From an uncultured Lachnospiraceae bacterium (lineage in GTDB: Bacteria > Bacillota > Clostridia > Lachnospirales > Lachnospiraceae): a stretch of 64,000 nt of DNA. The stretch covers positions 27,508 to 91,507 of the forward strand of contig CADBNF010000072.1 in the NCBI GenBank assembly GCA_902796005.1, read 5' to 3'. The number at the start of each line of letters is the position of its first letter. Position 1 is the stretch's first letter. Below, piece after piece: positions 52,505-60,469 of this stretch. A program made the translations under genes and the position numbers. The notes below the pieces were generated by a model. That model did not search any database and was not told the origin of the DNA. It saw nothing but the letters and a program-made list of their open reading frames with translations.

Positions 52505-53332
52505 ATGTTTTGTCCGAAATGCGGAAGTAAACTTCCTGAAGGCGCGAATTTCTGCGGCAGGTGCGGCGCGCCCTTTAAATACAACAAAAGCGTCTATGAA
52601 GTGCAGGAGGAGGCCGGCCCGGAGCCGGCAGAAGAGGTAATGCCTGAAATGCAGGCAGAAGATACGGATATCGCCGAAGAGGCCCCTGCCGTGCCTCCGG
52701 AACCGAAGGAAGAACCGGTGCCTGAAATACAGGAGGAGGCCGGCGCCGACCCGGACGAGCCTTTGCGGACGGTCATCTACGGAAAGAACGGTGAAACGGT
52801 CCTGTTTTACCCGGACAGGCTGATTTATGAGGGAAATACGATTTTCTACGAAGAGATAGACGCGGTTTCCGCCGGCGGCTCCACCGTCAGCAGCTCCGGC
52901 CTGGTGGTGACCTCCCACTTTTCCGGCCATGTCCGGTTTGAACTTACGGACGGTACAAAAGTCAATCTTAAGGTAGGGGGCACCAGCGTCTACGGCATGG
53001 GCTCCACCAAGGCCGGCAAAGAGCGGTTCCTGGAGTTGATGCGGGCGGTCTATCAGGTGGTGTGCCGGGCTGTCGCCCAACGCCTCTATAACCGGATACG
53101 GCAGGGAGAAACGGTGGAAGTGGCAGGCATTCTTCTGTCTGAAAAAAGCGCTTCCCTGACCGTGGGCCTTCGTAAGATACCGGTCACCCTTACCCGGGAG
53201 AATTTCGGGGAAGCCGTCATTAAAGGAGACGTGCTCATCTTTGACAAGGCGGGTAAACGGATTGTGGGATATATGACCAATGTAAACAATGCCATGGTTC
53301 TTCCCTATCTGCTGAATACCCTGTATCAATGA
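52505..53332 (+). CDS. zinc-ribbon protein with PH-like domain
   Basis: A 275-residue protein. A small zinc ribbon (Cys3, Cys6, Cys17, Cys20) is followed by a long acidic Pro/Glu linker (residues 30-92), then a beta-rich domain of about 110 residues that looks PH-like (VLFYPDRLIYEGNTIFYEEID, then VRFELTDGTKVNLKV), and a C-terminal region with IPVTLTRENFGEAV and VGYMTNVNNAMVLPYL. No membrane segment. Function unknown. Starts 19 bp after the cotransporter with AGAGAGGAAATACC and ends at a bidirectional terminator. Confidence 0.75.
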   Translation: MFCPKCGSKLPEGANFCGRCGAPFKYNKSVYEVQEEAGPEPAEEVMPEMQAEDTDIAEEAPAVPPEPKEEPVPEIQEEAGADPDEPLRTVIYGKNGETVLFYPDRLIYEGNTIFYEEIDAVSAGGSTVSSSGLVVTSHFSGHVRFELTDGTKVNLKVGGTSVYGMGSTKAGKERFLELMRAVYQVVCRAVAQRLYNRIRQGETVEVAGILLSEKSASLTVGLRKIPVTLTRENFGEAVIKGDVLIFDKAGKRIVGYMTNVNNAMVLPYLLNTLYQ

Positions 53333-53347
53333 ACCAGTCATTTTACG

Positions 53348-53378
53348 AAAAAACCGCCCGGTTTCCGGGCGGTTTTTT
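53348..53378. terminator. bidirectional terminator between the zinc-ribbon gene and trpZ
   Basis: Six A, a perfect 8-bp stem CCGCCCGG/CCGGGCGG with a TTT loop, and six T. Confidence 0.95.
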
Positions 53379-53391
53379 CGTCGGTGAAGCT

Positions 53392-54174
53392 TTACAGCAG
53401 CATCCGGTCATTGTCCAGGCTTTTGCCTGCGGCGATTTTAAACTGCTCCATCAGATCCTCCACCGTCAGATGCCTTTTCTCCTCGCCGGCAGCGTCGAAA
53501 ATGATGCTGCCGTTGTTCATCATGATGATGCGGTTGCCCATATCCAGGGCCATCTGCATGTTGTGGGTGACCATCAGGCAGGTCAGGCGGTTGTCGTTTA
53601 CGATGGATTCCGTCAATGCCAGCACCTTTTCGCTGGTGGCCGGGTCCAGGGCCGCCGTATGCTCGTCCAGGAGCAGGAGCTTGGGCGGATTGAAGGTGGC
53701 CATCAGGAGGGTGAGCGCCTGCCGCTGGCCGCCGGAAAGCATACCCACGGCCTGGCCCGTGCGGTTTTCAAGCCCCATGTCCAGCAGCGCCAGCCTGTCC
53801 CGGAATTCCTCCCGGTCCCTTTTGCTGACGGAGGAGAGCCAGCCTCCCTTGCCTGCGGCCAGGGCCAGGTTTTCCTCGATGCTCATGCCCGGCGCGCTGC
53901 CCTTCATAGGGTCCTGGAACAGGCGGCCGATGTTTTTGGCCCGTTTGTATTCCGGCAGCAGGGTGATGTCCTGACCGTCCAGGATAATGCGGCCCTCATC
54001 GGTGAGAAAGCTGCCGCAGACGGCGTTGAACAGGGTGGATTTTCCTGCGCCGTTGGCGCCGATGATGGAGATAAAGTCCCCGGGATGCACGTGCAGGCTG
54101 ATGTCGTTTAAGGCCAGGCGGGCGTCCGCCGTGCCGGCGTTGAAGGTTTTGGATACGTGGAATAATTCAAGCAT
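53392..54174 (-). CDS. trpZ: tryptophan ABC transporter ATPase
   Basis: A 260-residue ABC ATPase with Walker A GANGAGKS (39-46), signature LSGGQRQ and Walker B LLLLDEHTAALDP. The domain most resembles ATPases of branched-chain-amino-acid-type and uncharacterised BMP/ABC_sub_bind systems. It overlaps trpY by 8 bp, and the whole trio is read behind a tryptophan T-box, which is what supports the trp name; the same arrangement is known as TrpXYZ in Firmicutes. Starts behind GGGAGGGGAAG. Confidence 0.85.
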   Translation of the reverse strand: MLELFHVSKTFNAGTADARLALNDISLHVHPGDFISIIGANGAGKSTLFNAVCGSFLTDEGRIILDGQDITLLPEYKRAKNIGRLFQDPMKGSAPGMSIEENLALAAGKGGWLSSVSKRDREEFRDRLALLDMGLENRTGQAVGMLSGGQRQALTLLMATFNPPKLLLLDEHTAALDPATSEKVLALTESIVNDNRLTCLMVTHNMQMALDMGNRIIMMNNGSIIFDAAGEEKRHLTVEDLMEQFKIAAGKSLDNDRMLL

Positions 54175-55105
54175 TTCTTCCCCTCCCGTCTTTCCTTGCA
54201 GTCATCCGGCGTTTGAGCTCGGGGAACCGGGTTTTCAGGTAGGGGCCGGCGATGGCGATGACCACGATGATCGCGCTGACCAGCTTGAGCATGAAGGCAG
54301 GCATGTCGAAGCGCAGGGCCACGGTGTAGACCAGACGGAAGATGAAGGCGCCGAGAACCGCGCCGACGGCCCGTAAGGGGATTTTCCGCCTGCCCAGGAA
54401 GGCGTTGCCTATCAGCAGGCTTGCCAGGGCGATGGTCACCATGCCGGAACCGATGTCGATGTTGACGGATTTCTGGGCCTGGGCCGTCAGGCACCCGGAA
54501 AGGGCGGTGATGGACCCGGAGATGCACAGTCCGATAATGGTGGTGAACACCGGATTGATGGAGGAGGAGCGCACCATGTCCGGGTTGTTGCCGGTGGCCC
54601 GGATGGCCAGTCCCAGCCTTGTCTTTAAGAACAGGCACAGGAACACAATCACCGCCGCCACCGCAATCAGGGAAACGATAACCCTGAACTGGCCCGCCAG
54701 GGGCGTGCCCGCAAGGATTTCCTTCATTTTCGTATAGACGGTGGGTGTGGTGTTCATGTTCAGCAGGGAGGTGTTGCCCATGACGGCGATATTGATGGAA
54801 TACAGTCCCGTATTCACGATAATGCCCGCCAGGAGGCTGTTGATGCCCATCTTCGTCTGCAGGAAGGCCGTGATAAAGCCGGAGCAGACGCCGGAAACCA
54901 TGGCCATGACAATGGCCAGGTACGGATGCCCGGAAATGGCGCAGGCGGCCCCAACACAGGCGCCTAAGGTAAAGCAGCCGTCTGTGGAGAGGTCGCAGAC
55001 ATTCAGCATCGTATAGCTTAAAAACAGAGCCAGAACGGTCAGAGAGCTGGTCAGACCCAGCTCAAGCGCGGTCTGACCAAGCCCCATAACATCGATAAAG
55101 GTCAT
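54167..55105 (-). CDS. trpY: tryptophan ABC transporter permease
   Basis: A 312-residue membrane protein with about nine helices, of the LivH/BPD_transp_2 type (TDGCFTLGACVGAACAI, GINSLLAGIIVNTGLYSI and RATGNNPDMVRSS blocks). It forms the pore for the trio. It overlaps trpZ by 8 bp and follows trpX by 56 bp. Substrate taken from the T-box specifier; without that the substrate would be unassigned. Confidence 0.85.
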   Translation of the reverse strand: MTFIDVMGLGQTALELGLTSSLTVLALFLSYTMLNVCDLSTDGCFTLGACVGAACAISGHPYLAIVMAMVSGVCSGFITAFLQTKMGINSLLAGIIVNTGLYSINIAVMGNTSLLNMNTTPTVYTKMKEILAGTPLAGQFRVIVSLIAVAAVIVFLCLFLKTRLGLAIRATGNNPDMVRSSSINPVFTTIIGLCISGSITALSGCLTAQAQKSVNIDIGSGMVTIALASLLIGNAFLGRRKIPLRAVGAVLGAFIFRLVYTVALRFDMPAFMLKLVSAIIVVIAIAGPYLKTRFPELKRRMTARKDGRGRNA

Positions 55106-55161
55106 AATAATCTCCGGTTACAGTGTATTTTTCGGGATTGCCTGGTTCGGGTTTCCCTTCA

Positions 55162-56250
55162 TTATTCAAAGCTTTCCGCTGTGGTGATGGGCTGCACCTT
55201 CGTGCAGTAGGGGCCGAAGGCTTCCGCCAGGTCGTCATAATCCAGGCCCATCTGTTCGCAGATGTCGGTGTTGACGGTTGCGGTACCGTTGTCAAAGGTC
55301 ATGACCGGAACTTCGCCGGGGTTCTTGGCGTTCAGCAGGATGTCCGCAGCCATGTTGGCGGTTTCCACACCCAGGTTGGCGTAATCCACGCCGTAGCCCA
55401 GGAAGGCGCCGTTTAAGGCAAAGGAGTCCGCGCCGGCATAGTGGGGAATCTTCGCTTCTGCAAAGTACTCATAGATGGAAAGCTCGGCGGTCATGATGGT
55501 GTTGTCCGAGGGGGTGAAGATGGCGTCAACCTTGTCGGCAACCGCTGCCTGGGCAGCCAGGGTAACCTCGGAAACATTGGTGCCGGTATATTCCTTGAAG
55601 GCGATGCCCTTGTCGGTCAGGAAGGCCTTGGCTTCCGCAATGGCGCTGGTGGAGGAATCCTGTCCGATATCATACAGAAGACCTACTGTTTTCAGATCCG
55701 GGTTCTGGACCAGCATCAGGTTCAGGATGGCGGAGGTGTCCAGGGCATCGGAGGTACCGGTGATGTTGGCGCCGGGTGCCTCGTTGCTGGCAACCACGCC
55801 GCAGCTTACCGGGTCAGACACGGCGGCGAAGACCACGGGAATCTGGTTGTCCTCGGTCGCGGCCTGCATCTGCATGGCCACCGGGGTGGCAATCGCGATC
55901 ATCATATCCGCCTTGTCGGCGACAAAGTTGGAAATAATCTGGGCCATGACGTTGGCGTCCGCGTTGCAGTTGTCGTAGTCCACCTGGAAGGTAACACCCT
56001 TTTCGGCGCCGATTTCCTCAAGCCTCGTGGTGATGTTGTCCACGATCTGGTTCAGGGAAGCGTCATCCACGTAGTTGCACAGGCCGATGTGGTAAACCGT
56101 GCCTTCCGCCTGGGAAGAAGCGGAGGCTGATGCAGCGGATGCGGAGGAGGCGGAAGCCGCGCTGCTTCCTTCCGAACTGCCGCCGCCGCAGGCGGTAAGA
56201 CCAAGAACAAGGGCTGAGGTGAGGAGTGCTGCAAAGATTTTCTTTTTCAT
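55162..56250 (-). CDS. trpX: tryptophan ABC transporter substrate-binding lipoprotein
   Basis: A 362-residue lipoprotein: LGLTACG lipobox with Cys21, a Ser/Ala linker (25-47), then the ABC_sub_bind fold with YHIGLCNYVDDASLNQIV, PVVFAAVSDPV and VGLLYD blocks. It would capture tryptophan outside the membrane. The start at 56250 has GGAAAAGAAAGG upstream; a longer open frame runs back through the T-box and is not coding. First gene after the T-box. Confidence 0.87.
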   Translation of the reverse strand: MKKKIFAALLTSALVLGLTACGGGSSEGSSAASASSASAASASASSQAEGTVYHIGLCNYVDDASLNQIVDNITTRLEEIGAEKGVTFQVDYDNCNADANVMAQIISNFVADKADMMIAIATPVAMQMQAATEDNQIPVVFAAVSDPVSCGVVASNEAPGANITGTSDALDTSAILNLMLVQNPDLKTVGLLYDIGQDSSTSAIAEAKAFLTDKGIAFKEYTGTNVSEVTLAAQAAVADKVDAIFTPSDNTIMTAELSIYEYFAEAKIPHYAGADSFALNGAFLGYGVDYANLGVETANMAADILLNAKNPGEVPVMTFDNGTATVNTDICEQMGLDYDDLAEAFGPYCTKVQPITTAESFE

Positions 56251-56314
56251 TTTTCTTTTCCTTTCTTTTCCTTTGCATGGTTTGTTGCTGATGGTGCTGC
56301 GTGGGAATTTCCGG

Positions 56315-56600
56315 AAAATAAAAAATCCCATCCCCCGCGATTCTTCGCTGGGACAGGACGATAAAGCTTTCCTGCGGTGCCACCCGGCTTGGTGCATATA
56401 CTGCACCCACTTAGCGCATACCATCATATGCCGGCTCTTGGTTACGGGAAGCCACCCCCGTCGCACATACTTAAAAGCGCAGGCCTTTGTTCTGCTTGCC
56501 CTCAGAAGTCCATTCGGTCCTATATCACCGCCCCGATTCCACCATCCGGGGCTCTCTGTAAAGGTGAGGGATAAAACGTACTACTCTTCCTCAACGGTTT
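56315..56600 (-). ncRNA. tryptophan T-box riboswitch
   Basis: On the minus strand the leader has stem I with GAGGAAGAGTAGTA near its 5' end and an AGAGAGCC element, then the specifier loop GACCGAATGGACTTC, where TGG (56510-56512) is the tryptophan codon. The T-box core GGGTGGCACCGCAGG is at 56371-56385, followed by a terminator stem and TTTTTTATTTT near 56316-56362. T-boxes bind uncharged tRNA and permit read-through when the amino acid is scarce (established). The target is trpXYZ. Confidence 0.92.
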
Positions 56601-56605
56601 AGCTG

Positions 56606-56634
56606 ATTGTAATCCCCGGCGAGGATGTTGTCAA
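56606..56634 (-). promoter_or_regulatory. promoter of the T-box trpXYZ transcript
   Basis: On the minus strand TTGACA (56629-56634), a 17-nt spacer and TACAAT (56606-56611); transcription would start near 56600. Confidence 0.85.
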
Positions 56635-56720
56635 GCCTGTTTTTTCCGGTTTTCACGAAAAACTTTTCTGCTTTACCGTCAAAAAGGGAAAAGCCTGTGC
56701 TTTTGCATTAAGATACGGAA

Positions 56721-56749
56721 TAGACGAAACCACAGAATAATGGTATAAT
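56721..56749 (+). promoter_or_regulatory. promoter for the double zinc-ribbon gene
   Basis: TAGACG (56721-56726), a 17-nt spacer and a TGG-extended TATAAT (56744-56749). Confidence 0.7.
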
Positions 56750-56793
56750 CGAAAGTAACATATGCATACCGAAAAACACAACGGAGGCAGATT

Positions 56794-57882
56794 ATGGCAG
56801 ACAGAAAAGTGGAGGGCCTGTGGGACTGTAAATACTGTCAGTGCAAGGGCATCGGCGGACTGACCAAGGAATGCCCGCAGTGCGGCCATCCCCAGGATGC
56901 GGATACGAAATTTTACATGCCGGGCACCGTCCGGTACCTGGATGAGGAGACGGCGGCCCGGTACGGAAAAGGCGAGGACTGGACCTGTTCCTACTGTGAT
57001 ACCCTGAACCGGTACAACGAAACCCACTGCAAGGGCTGCGGCGCTTCCAGAAGCGAAAGCAGCGGCAGCTATACGGACAACCAGAGAAGGCGGATGGATC
57101 CGCGGCAGAATGCCGCCCAGACCCGGCAGGAGACCCGCCAGCCGGTGTCGAATGCCCAGCCGGAGCCTGCAAGGGGCGGCGGGAAGAAGCTCGGCATCGT
57201 CTTCGGCGTAATCATCGCGGTGATTGTGATTGCCATGATTGCCATCTTTGCCCCGCGGGACGCGGCCACGAAGGTGGAAGCCAAATCCTGGTACCGCAGC
57301 ATTGACGTGGAGGCCTACGTTACCGTGGAGGAATCCGGCTGGAGCGTACCCTACGGCGGCAGGACCACCTATACCACGGAGGAGGTCCGCTATTATGAAG
57401 AGGTGCTGGACCATTACGAGGACGTGCAGGTGCAGCGCTCCAGACGGGTGCAGGACGGCTACGATACGCAGATAGAATATGTGGACAACGGCGACGGCAC
57501 CTTCAGCGAAGTGGAGCACCAGATCCCCAGGTATACCACGGAGTATTATTATGAATGGGAAAGCGAGCCGGTCTACGTCAGCGTCCCCGTGTATGACACC
57601 TATTATTACTACGATATTGACAAATGGCTGCCGGACCGCACGGAGGAGGCCTCCGGAACCGACGACACGCCCTACTGGCCTTCACTGAACCTGGCCTCCA
57701 ACGAAAGGGAAGGGGACAGGAGCGAAAGCTACAGCGTTACCTTTGTGACGGAGAAGAGCAAACGGTACGCCGCCTACATTCCGGAGAACCTCTGGAATAC
57801 CTTAAGCATCGGGCAGGGGGCGGAGATTACCGTATCCGGCGGCAAGGTTACGCAGATTAACGATGTTGTGTTAAGCAGATAA
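56794..57882 (+). CDS. double zinc-ribbon, single-helix membrane protein of unknown function
   Basis: A 362-residue protein. Two RanBP2-like zinc ribbons (Cys12, 15, 27, 30 and Cys65, 68, 79, 82) face the cytoplasm, then a basic Gln/Arg linker, one membrane helix at about 132-152, and an outer domain of 210 residues that is rich in Tyr, Glu and Val, including EVRYYEEVLDHYEDVQ and a YYYYDIDKWLPDR segment. Resembles proteins annotated only as hypothetical. It has its own promoter and an ACGGAGG site and runs into the nitroreductase 22 bp later. Confidence 0.75.
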   Translation: MADRKVEGLWDCKYCQCKGIGGLTKECPQCGHPQDADTKFYMPGTVRYLDEETAARYGKGEDWTCSYCDTLNRYNETHCKGCGASRSESSGSYTDNQRRRMDPRQNAAQTRQETRQPVSNAQPEPARGGGKKLGIVFGVIIAVIVIAMIAIFAPRDAATKVEAKSWYRSIDVEAYVTVEESGWSVPYGGRTTYTTEEVRYYEEVLDHYEDVQVQRSRRVQDGYDTQIEYVDNGDGTFSEVEHQIPRYTTEYYYEWESEPVYVSVPVYDTYYYYDIDKWLPDRTEEASGTDDTPYWPSLNLASNEREGDRSESYSVTFVTEKSKRYAAYIPENLWNTLSIGQGAEITVSGGKVTQINDVVLSR

Positions 57883-57904
57883 AAGTATTTAAGGAGGTAA
57901 TGTG

Positions 57905-58426
57905 ATGAATACTTTGGATGCAATCAACGCCAGAAAATCAACCAGAGGCTTTTCCAAGCGGCAGATAAGCGACGCCGATCTGGAGAAAATTCTTTTCGCC
58001 GGCGGCCAGGCCGCTGTGGGCGGTGCGGATTTCAAGAGCCTGAAGCTCATCGTGGTGCAGAATCCCGAGGTGCTGAAGGCCATTGACGAATCCTCCGCCA
58101 AGGCCCGTCCCGGCACCCATCCCCTGTACGGCGCGCCTACCCTGGTGGTGCTGGCCGGCAGCAGGAGTATCCTGGAAAATATCGAATATACCAACGCCGG
58201 CTGCGTCATTGAGAACATGATGGTAGCGGCCGCCGATCTGGGCATCGACAGCATCTATCTGTGGATGAGCATGTACGGCATCAACAACGACCCGGAAATC
58301 GTGAAATGCCTGGGCTTCCCGGAGGGCTTCACCTGCATCGGTACGATGGCTTTGGGTTATGCCGACCGGGAATTCAAAAAGCTGAAGGCCGATGAGCAGA
58401 GAATTGAGGTCAGCTACATCCGCTGA
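57905..58426 (+). CDS. nitroreductase-family flavoprotein
   Basis: A 173-residue FMN-dependent nitroreductase-like protein (NARKSTRGFSKRQIS opening with the FMN-phosphate Arg, an ENMMVAAADLGIDS helix and a C-terminal GYADREFKKLK). It would reduce nitro groups, quinones or similar electrophiles with NAD(P)H. Short for the family and lacking the long central insert, as in many anaerobe members. ATG 57905 has AAGGAGGT at 7 nt; a GTG one codon earlier is the alternative. Probably co-transcribed with the zinc-ribbon gene. Confidence 0.9.
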   Translation: MNTLDAINARKSTRGFSKRQISDADLEKILFAGGQAAVGGADFKSLKLIVVQNPEVLKAIDESSAKARPGTHPLYGAPTLVVLAGSRSILENIEYTNAGCVIENMMVAAADLGIDSIYLWMSMYGINNDPEIVKCLGFPEGFTCIGTMALGYADREFKKLKADEQRIEVSYIR

Positions 58427-58484
58427 GAAGATAATTAAAGCTCCGGTTAAATACGTTTAACCCAGACAAAAACTTAAACGAGAC

Positions 58485-58515
58485 AAGGCGGCGCTTATGG
58501 CGCCGCCTTCTCTAT
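58485..58515. terminator. terminator between the nitroreductase and trmO
   Basis: A perfect 10-bp stem AAGGCGGCGC/GCGCCGCCTT with a 5-nt loop. It reads as a terminator on the plus strand (TCTCTATT follows) and overlaps the trmO stop on the minus strand. Confidence 0.7.
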
Positions 58516-59196
58516 TGACAGTGGATAGATTCTGCTTTCTTCCACACGGAAGCGGATTTCGTAACCGGCAAAGGTAAAACCGTAGATCCGTCTCGGATCC
58601 TGCTGGTAGGCCGGCCGGGGGTCGTTTTCCAGAAGACGCAGCAGGGCAGTTTGTTTTTCTTCGGGCAGCTTCGCCAGTTCCCGGTCAAAGGTTTCGCTGC
58701 GGACAAGGGTAAGCGTAAGCTTTTCCCTGCCCGCAATTGCTCCCTCGGATGCTTCCGGTTTTGCATCCCACATGGGTATGTAGGGTTTGATGTCGATGAC
58801 GGGCGTTCCGTCCTTCATGTCGATGCCGGACACATGCAGAAGAGGCCCTTTTCCCGGGTCGTTTTCGATGCTTTCAAGCTTCAGGCAGGAAAGCCCGATG
58901 TTGTTCGGCCGGAAAGGAGAGCGGGTGGCGAACACACCGACCCGCGTATTCCCGCCTAAAGCCGGCGGGCGGACGGTCAGCTTATGATTATCCCGGATGT
59001 TTTCGGAAAAGAGCCACAGAACCCAGATGTGGGTATAGCTTTCCAGTCCCTTAACCGCCTCCGGACGGGCAAAATCCGGCTCGAAAACGATGGTGCCGGT
59101 CAGCTCGTCGATCATGCCGCCCTGCCGGGGCAGGGCGAACTTCTCCGGAAAATCCGTACGGATCCTGGCAACAGGGGTTATTTTGATAGAGTCCAC
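58495..59196 (-). CDS. trmO: tRNA t6A37 N6-methyltransferase TrmO
   Basis: A 233-residue TsaA/TrmO protein that uses SAM to methylate threonylcarbamoyl-adenosine at tRNA position 37. Landmarks: GLESYTHIWVLWLF, GVFATRSPFRPNNIGLS with the catalytic loop, and DIKPYIPMWDA. The C-terminal domain YGFTFAGYEIRFRV is intact. It starts with GTG at 59196 behind AAGGAGAAATA. It is followed (downstream) by the terminator shared with the nitroreductase. Confidence 0.93.
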   Translation of the reverse strand: MDSIKITPVARIRTDFPEKFALPRQGGMIDELTGTIVFEPDFARPEAVKGLESYTHIWVLWLFSENIRDNHKLTVRPPALGGNTRVGVFATRSPFRPNNIGLSCLKLESIENDPGKGPLLHVSGIDMKDGTPVIDIKPYIPMWDAKPEASEGAIAGREKLTLTLVRSETFDRELAKLPEEKQTALLRLLENDPRPAYQQDPRRIYGFTFAGYEIRFRVEESRIYPLSIEKAAP

Positions 59197-59253
59197 AGCG
59201 TATTTCTCCTTAAACGTCGTTCTGAAGCCAAAAGAAAACTGCCGTTTACGGCT

Positions 59254-60294
59254 TTACAGCTTCCGGTTCAGCCTTTTCCGGAGCTTTTCCACGGACTCTT
59301 CCTCGGCTTCGCTGCCGGAGGGGGCCGGAATGTTTTCCAGAACGGCGCCGTTTTTGTCCGTGCCCAGGATCTTCGCGCAGATCCAGGTCAGCACGTCGTC
59401 GTAGACGGTATCCTTATCCACTTCGTTCAGGATTTCGTGCCGGTCCTGCTCATACAGCTTCAGGGTAATGTCCTTCATCAAAGCCCAGCGGAAGAGCTCG
59501 CAGGCCTTGACCACACCCTTACCGTAATCACCCACCGGGTCTTCGGTACCGGCAATGAACAGTACGGGGGCGTTTTTGTTCATCTTCAGCAGATTTTTCT
59601 TGTCAGAGATGAACAGCAGGCCGCCCATCATATCCCGGTACAGCCCCGCGGAGCAGATACCGCCGCATAGGGGATCCAGCTGGTAATCATCCACATTGTC
59701 TGCGTTGCGGGAGAGCCAGTCGTTTTCGGTTTTCGGATTCTCGATCTTTTTATTGTAGGCGCCGAAGGCGGTCTTGTAGAGCTTGGGAGAGGGCGTCATC
59801 GCCCCGATTTTTTTACATTCTCCTTTGGCCATGGCGTAGCCCAGCTTCACGATAAGCCGGCTCATCTGTCCGGTGCCGCTTAAGATAAAGCCGTCAAAGT
59901 CCCGGGGATATTTGATCATGAAGGTCCGGGTGAGGAAGCTTCCCATGGAATGGCCCAGAAGTACGAAGGGCACATCCGGGTATTTTTCCTTCTGGATATT
60001 GCGCAGCTGGCGCATGTCGCCCACAACCTTTTCCCAGCCCTGCTCCTCGTCGAAGAAGCGGCGGTGTGCTTCGTCCTGCACGCTCTTGCCGTGGCCCAGG
60101 TGATCGTTTGCACAGGCCGCGAAGCCGTGCTCCGCCAGGAATTCCATGAAATCGTCATATCTTTTACAATGCTCCGCCACGCCGTGGGCGATCTGCACCA
60201 CGCCCCGCACCGGGCTGTCGGGTGTCCATTCCCTGACATAAATCTGTGTTTTACCGTCCGTGGATAAAAAAGTGAATTCATTTAACTGGGGCAT
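59254..60294 (-). CDS. lysophospholipase/monoglyceride-lipase-like hydrolase
   Basis: A 346-residue alpha/beta hydrolase of the Hydrolase_4 type. IAHGVAEHCKRYDDFMEFL and NDHLGHGKS are typical; the nucleophile is in LGHSMGS and the Asp is in GTEDPVGDYGKG, with His in EQDRHEILNE. Substrates are monoacylglycerols or lysophospholipids in relatives. Start at 60294 is chosen for GGAGGTGCG at 8 nt; an ATG five codons upstream overlaps it. A C-terminal Glu/Lys tail of about 30 residues is extra. Confidence 0.9.
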   Translation of the reverse strand: MPQLNEFTFLSTDGKTQIYVREWTPDSPVRGVVQIAHGVAEHCKRYDDFMEFLAEHGFAACANDHLGHGKSVQDEAHRRFFDEEQGWEKVVGDMRQLRNIQKEKYPDVPFVLLGHSMGSFLTRTFMIKYPRDFDGFILSGTGQMSRLIVKLGYAMAKGECKKIGAMTPSPKLYKTAFGAYNKKIENPKTENDWLSRNADNVDDYQLDPLCGGICSAGLYRDMMGGLLFISDKKNLLKMNKNAPVLFIAGTEDPVGDYGKGVVKACELFRWALMKDITLKLYEQDRHEILNEVDKDTVYDDVLTWICAKILGTDKNGAVLENIPAPSGSEAEEESVEKLRKRLNRKL

Positions 60295-60374
60295 TTTACG
60301 CACCTCCATAAGTAATCTCGGTCAGGCAGCTGCCTTATCTCTACTATACCAAATTAAGGAAGAAAAGAAAAGTA

Positions 60375-60400
60375 GTGACAAAAGAACCGTCCCCTGTCAC
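60375..60400 (+). repeat. short inverted repeat in the glpK upstream region
   Basis: GTGACA and TGTCAC bracket an AAAGAACCGTCCCC core. Sequences of this kind occur as scattered intergenic repeats in some Firmicute genomes (recollection). One copy here; a different CAGACA/TGTCTG pair lies at 50614-50629. Confidence 0.4.
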
Positions 60401-60469
60401 CAAACTATGGATTCTCATCGCGTTTTGTGTAATAATACCGGTATAAAGACAGGAGAGGAAAAACAGTCC

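Noticed and set aside
50485..52587. 700-codon open frame on the minus strand
   Set aside because: It lies antisense to the well-supported Na/Pi cotransporter, has no family features and no ribosome site; GC-rich DNA leaves few stops on the opposite strand.
56251..56466. N-terminal extension of trpX by 72 codons
   Set aside because: It is the T-box RNA read as protein; the lipoprotein signal begins at 56250.
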